Assembly (NCBI RefSeq): GCF_003086295.3
Contig: NC_092038.1
Location: 105,121,837 to 105,185,836, forward strand
Direction: 5' to 3'
Length of the DNA: 64,000 bases
From: Arachis hypogaea
Taxonomy: Eukaryota > Streptophyta > Magnoliopsida > Fabales > Fabaceae
Shown here: positions 61,539 through 64,000 of the stretch, piece by piece
How the letters are laid out: each line of letters starts with the position of its first letter
How positions within the stretch are numbered: position 1 is the stretch's first letter
Program-made: the position numbers and the translations under genes
Notes under the pieces: model-generated
What the model saw: only the letters and a program-made list of their open reading frames with translations
What the model was told of the DNA's origin: nothing
Databases searched by the model: none

Positions 61539-64000
61539 GTATCCTAACCTTGATCCAAACTTTGAATTGAAGAGTAGCTTGATAAATCTACTACCGAAGT
61601 ATCATGGGTTGCCGGTTCAAGACCCCATCCGACATCTAAAGGATTTTCAAGTTGCTTGTTCTACGGGTCGAAGGCATGGAGCCGATGAGGTCGCAATCAT
61701 GGTTTTTGCCTTCCCTCTCTTGAAAGGCAAGCAAGGACATGGTTTTATTCGCTACTGGATGAGATTGTGACCAATTGGGATTTCTTGAGAAGAGAGTTTC
61801 TAGATAAATTCTTCCCACCGGAGAAGACCAACTACATCCGGAAGGAGATTTCAGGTATAATGCAAAGAGGCCAAGAGAGTTTGTACGAGTATTGGTCTTG
61901 GTTCAAGAGGCTATTGGAATCTTGTCCACACCATGGAATGAACACTCACTTGCTCATTAGCTACTTCACCGGAGGCCTTTGTGTGGAAGATAGAAGATTG
62001 CTCACCGCTTCTAGTGGTGGTTCCCTTTCGGAAAACAAGACGGAGGGAGAATCTTGGAATTTGATAAAGGATGTTGCCGAAGCTACACAACATACAAGGG
62101 TGAGAAGTGATCCTCTCAAGGGTGTGGTAGAACCGTGCCCTTCCGAATCCAACATAACCAAAGTACTTGGGGATATGACCACCATCCTCACACAAATACA
62201 AAAGGATCAAAAGGAATACTACTCCATCCAAGCCATCCAAGCTCCACCTCCAGTTGCTCAACTTGAAGGCCTCCTAAGATTTATGGTTTGTGCTCTAGGA
62301 CTACACATTACACCAATTAATGCCATCAAATTCAAGAGGAACATGCCCTTGTAGTGGCTAATGTGAATTACAACAACTGTTCACCCTATCCTTCTCAAGA
62401 CCAAAATAACTACCCTCATGGTAGTAATCAACATCAAGGGTGGAGGGATAATGCACAAGGGAGCAATCAAAACCAAAGATGGAATAACTCTTCTTCTCAT
62501 TACAACAACAACCAATCTTCATCTCAATACCACCACAACATTAACAACCACCAAGCTAACCAAAATCACCACAACCAAAATCAAAACAACTACACCAAAT
62601 ACCAAGCACCACACCATAGACAACAATCCAACCAATCCTCTTCATCTTCCACTAATCAAGTTGATGAGCTTAGAGCTGTTGTGGATAAATGGGACGAGGG
62701 CTATAAGGCTCAATTCGAGGCCATGAGTGCTCAATTGGCCCATCTTACCGACATGATTTCGAAGATGTCCATGTCCTCCTCCAACAACACCAACCAACCC
62801 TCAAGCTCTTCTAGCCTTCCTTCCCAACCCCAACCAAATCCAAAGGGCGGTCTCAACGCCATCACTCTACAGTCGGGGAGTACATTGGAGGAGATGCCTC
62901 CTAGGGTCATGGAAGACATTCATGAGGTAGAGGTGGTCGTTGAAGCTCCACATGAAGAGGGGGAGGTAGACAAAGGGCATGAGGAGGAAGGAGTAAACCT
63001 TAAGGAACCCAAGAGGAAAGCTATAGTGGATGAGTTCATTCCTATTCCATTCCCTTCCATGGTGAAGAAAGCAAAGAAAACACCAGAATTTGATTTGAAC
63101 ATGCTTCAAGTGTTCAAGAAGGTTGAGGTAACCATACCACTTCTTGATTATATTCAACAAATTCCAAAGTATGCAAAATTTTTGAAAGACTTGTGTACAC
63201 ACAAGGATAGGATAGGAGAATTGGAGACACTATCCTTAGGTAGTTCAATTTCTTCCTTGATGGAACCTATTCCAAAGAAATGTGGTGACCCTGGGCTTTG
63301 TTTGGTGTTTTGTTGTATTGGTGGACGCACTTTTCATGATTGTATGTGTGACCTTGGAGCTTGTGTAAGCATCATGCCGCTTTCCATCTTTGAGCGGTTG
63401 AATTTAGCTCCATTAAAGAAGTCGGCGGCAAAGTTTTCCTTAGCAGATAAAAGTGTGATCACGGTAACAGGAATAGCCGAAGATGTACTTGTGGCGATCG
63501 AGGATTTGGTTTTTCCGGTTGACTTTTACATCCTTGAAATGCCTCCAACAGAAAATAGAAGCTCATCCTTCGTTCTACTTGGTAGACCCTTCCTTAAGAC
63601 CTCTAAATTCAAGTTAGATGCCTTCACCGGCACATATTCCTTTGAGGTTAGAGACAAGACTATCAAGTTCAATTTGGAAGAAGCCATGAAGCATCCTCCC
63701 AAAGAGCATTCTATTCTCCAATGTGATGTAATCGATGAAATGGTAGCGGAAGTGCGAGAAGAAGACCATAACAAGTTGTGCTACCATATTGTTGAAGAGA
63801 CGGATGACCAAGAGGGTGAACATGAGAAAGTTGTTGAGAATAAACTCTGTGAGCTTGATGAAAAGCTTGAGGCAAAGATTGAATTGAAGCCTCTTCCATC
63901 TCATTTAAAGTATACTTTCTTAGAGGACAACCAAAAGTTTTCGATCATTATTGCTAGTGAGCTTCCTAGTGAAGAAGAAGAAAAGCTCCTAGATGTTCTC
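61539..64000 (+). pseudogene. H gag C-terminal part and protease (runs off right edge)
   Basis: Continuation of H gag after S2. Gag domain: NLDPNFELKSSLINLLPKYH, FPPEKTNYIRKEISGI, SLYEYWSWFKRLLESCPHHG, LLTASSGGSLS. Damage: frameshift near 61735, another near 62265, and TAA at 62318-62320 inside a Cys/His segment (GLCSRTTHYTN-stop-C). From 62321 the frame is open to the end of the window: Asn/Gln-rich stretch (62360-62650), SSSTNQVDELRAVVDKWDEG, GLNAITLQSGSTLEEMP, and a retropepsin-like domain with CDLGACVSIMP near 63347 and LLGRPFLKTS near 63578. The last visible residues (HLKYTFLEDNQKFSIIIASE) are the usual lead-in to Athila RT, which should lie just right of 64000. Confidence 0.88.

Larger units (their letters stand above)
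44558..64000 (+). mobile_element. H: Athila-like Ty3/Gypsy host element (runs off right edge)
   Basis: Plus-strand element: LTR, primer-binding site, short leader, gag-protease, continuing beyond 64000 toward pol. Its gag is split by solo LTRs S1 and S2; S2 in turn is split by E4. H is the oldest layer of the nest. Confidence 0.85.

Noticed and set aside
62418..62726. 102-aa Thr/Asn-rich ORF on the plus strand
   Set aside because: Wrong frame of the Asn/Gln-rich part of H gag; the true frame is open from 62321 to the window end.

Overview
The window is a plant nuclear, intergenic (heterochromatin-type) block made almost entirely of nested LTR retrotransposons. The organism is most likely a legume, and I favour Arachis (peanut and relatives). 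That rests on recognising an Athila-type Ty3/Gypsy family whose LTRs run TGATGAGCGGATAA...CACCA and are packed with CTGGCGTTAAACGCCAG-like palindromes. From memory this resembles the FIDEL/Feral-type elements of Arachis; I could not run an alignment to confirm the name. No intact cellular gene is present. The only host-gene trace is a broken three-exon fragment of CstF77 near 23.8-24.7 kb.

Layout, left to right. (1) M1, a minus-strand element (1-4095, runs off the left edge), sits inside the 5' LTR of E1. (2) E1 (4096-10506 plus 21063-23120, plus strand) is a decayed non-autonomous element. (3) E2 (10507-21057, plus strand) is inserted in E1 with a perfect GTGCT target-site duplication (TSD). 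It is young (LTRs differ at about 6 sites by eye) and has intact gag-protease and ORF3 but no reverse transcriptase or integrase. (4) 23.1-31.2 kb holds CstF77 remnants, a palindromic repeat patch, a solo LTR (S4), AT-rich DNA and the 3' end of a Ty1/Copia element (C1). (5) S3, a solo LTR (31209-43009, TSD GCTAT), lies in C1's LTR and is itself split by E3 (32378-42665, minus strand, decayed non-autonomous element). (6) 43.0-44.3 kb carries a second, minus-strand Copia remnant (C2). (7) H, an Athila-like element (44558 to beyond 64000, plus strand), has its gag hit by solo LTR S1 (TSD CTTAG) and solo LTR S2 (TSD GTATC). S2 is in turn hit by E4 (48482-59986, minus strand, TSD GTCAT). E4 is a structurally complete gag-PR-RT-RNaseH-IN-ORF3 element, disabled by one frameshifting deletion and two nonsense changes.

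How the parts relate: E1, E2, E3 and apparently M1 encode one Gag type plus a protease and a third ORF, but no polymerase. E4 encodes a different Gag plus a full Pol. All share LTR ends, a tRNA-Asp primer-binding site, the same 3'-LTR-proximal hairpin, and a homologous ORF3. The natural reading is a non-autonomous family mobilised by E4-like partners. The most interesting unexplained structure is in shared non-coding RNA-like elements. One is a hairpin plus AAGTTTGGTGT module that occurs twice per element, just before ORF3 and just before the 3' LTR. Another is an AAGCGCTT-hairpin between gag or pol and ORF3. Both show compensatory base changes between copies. Element names (M1, E1-E4, S1-S4, H, C1, C2) are mine. 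All substitution counts were made by eye.
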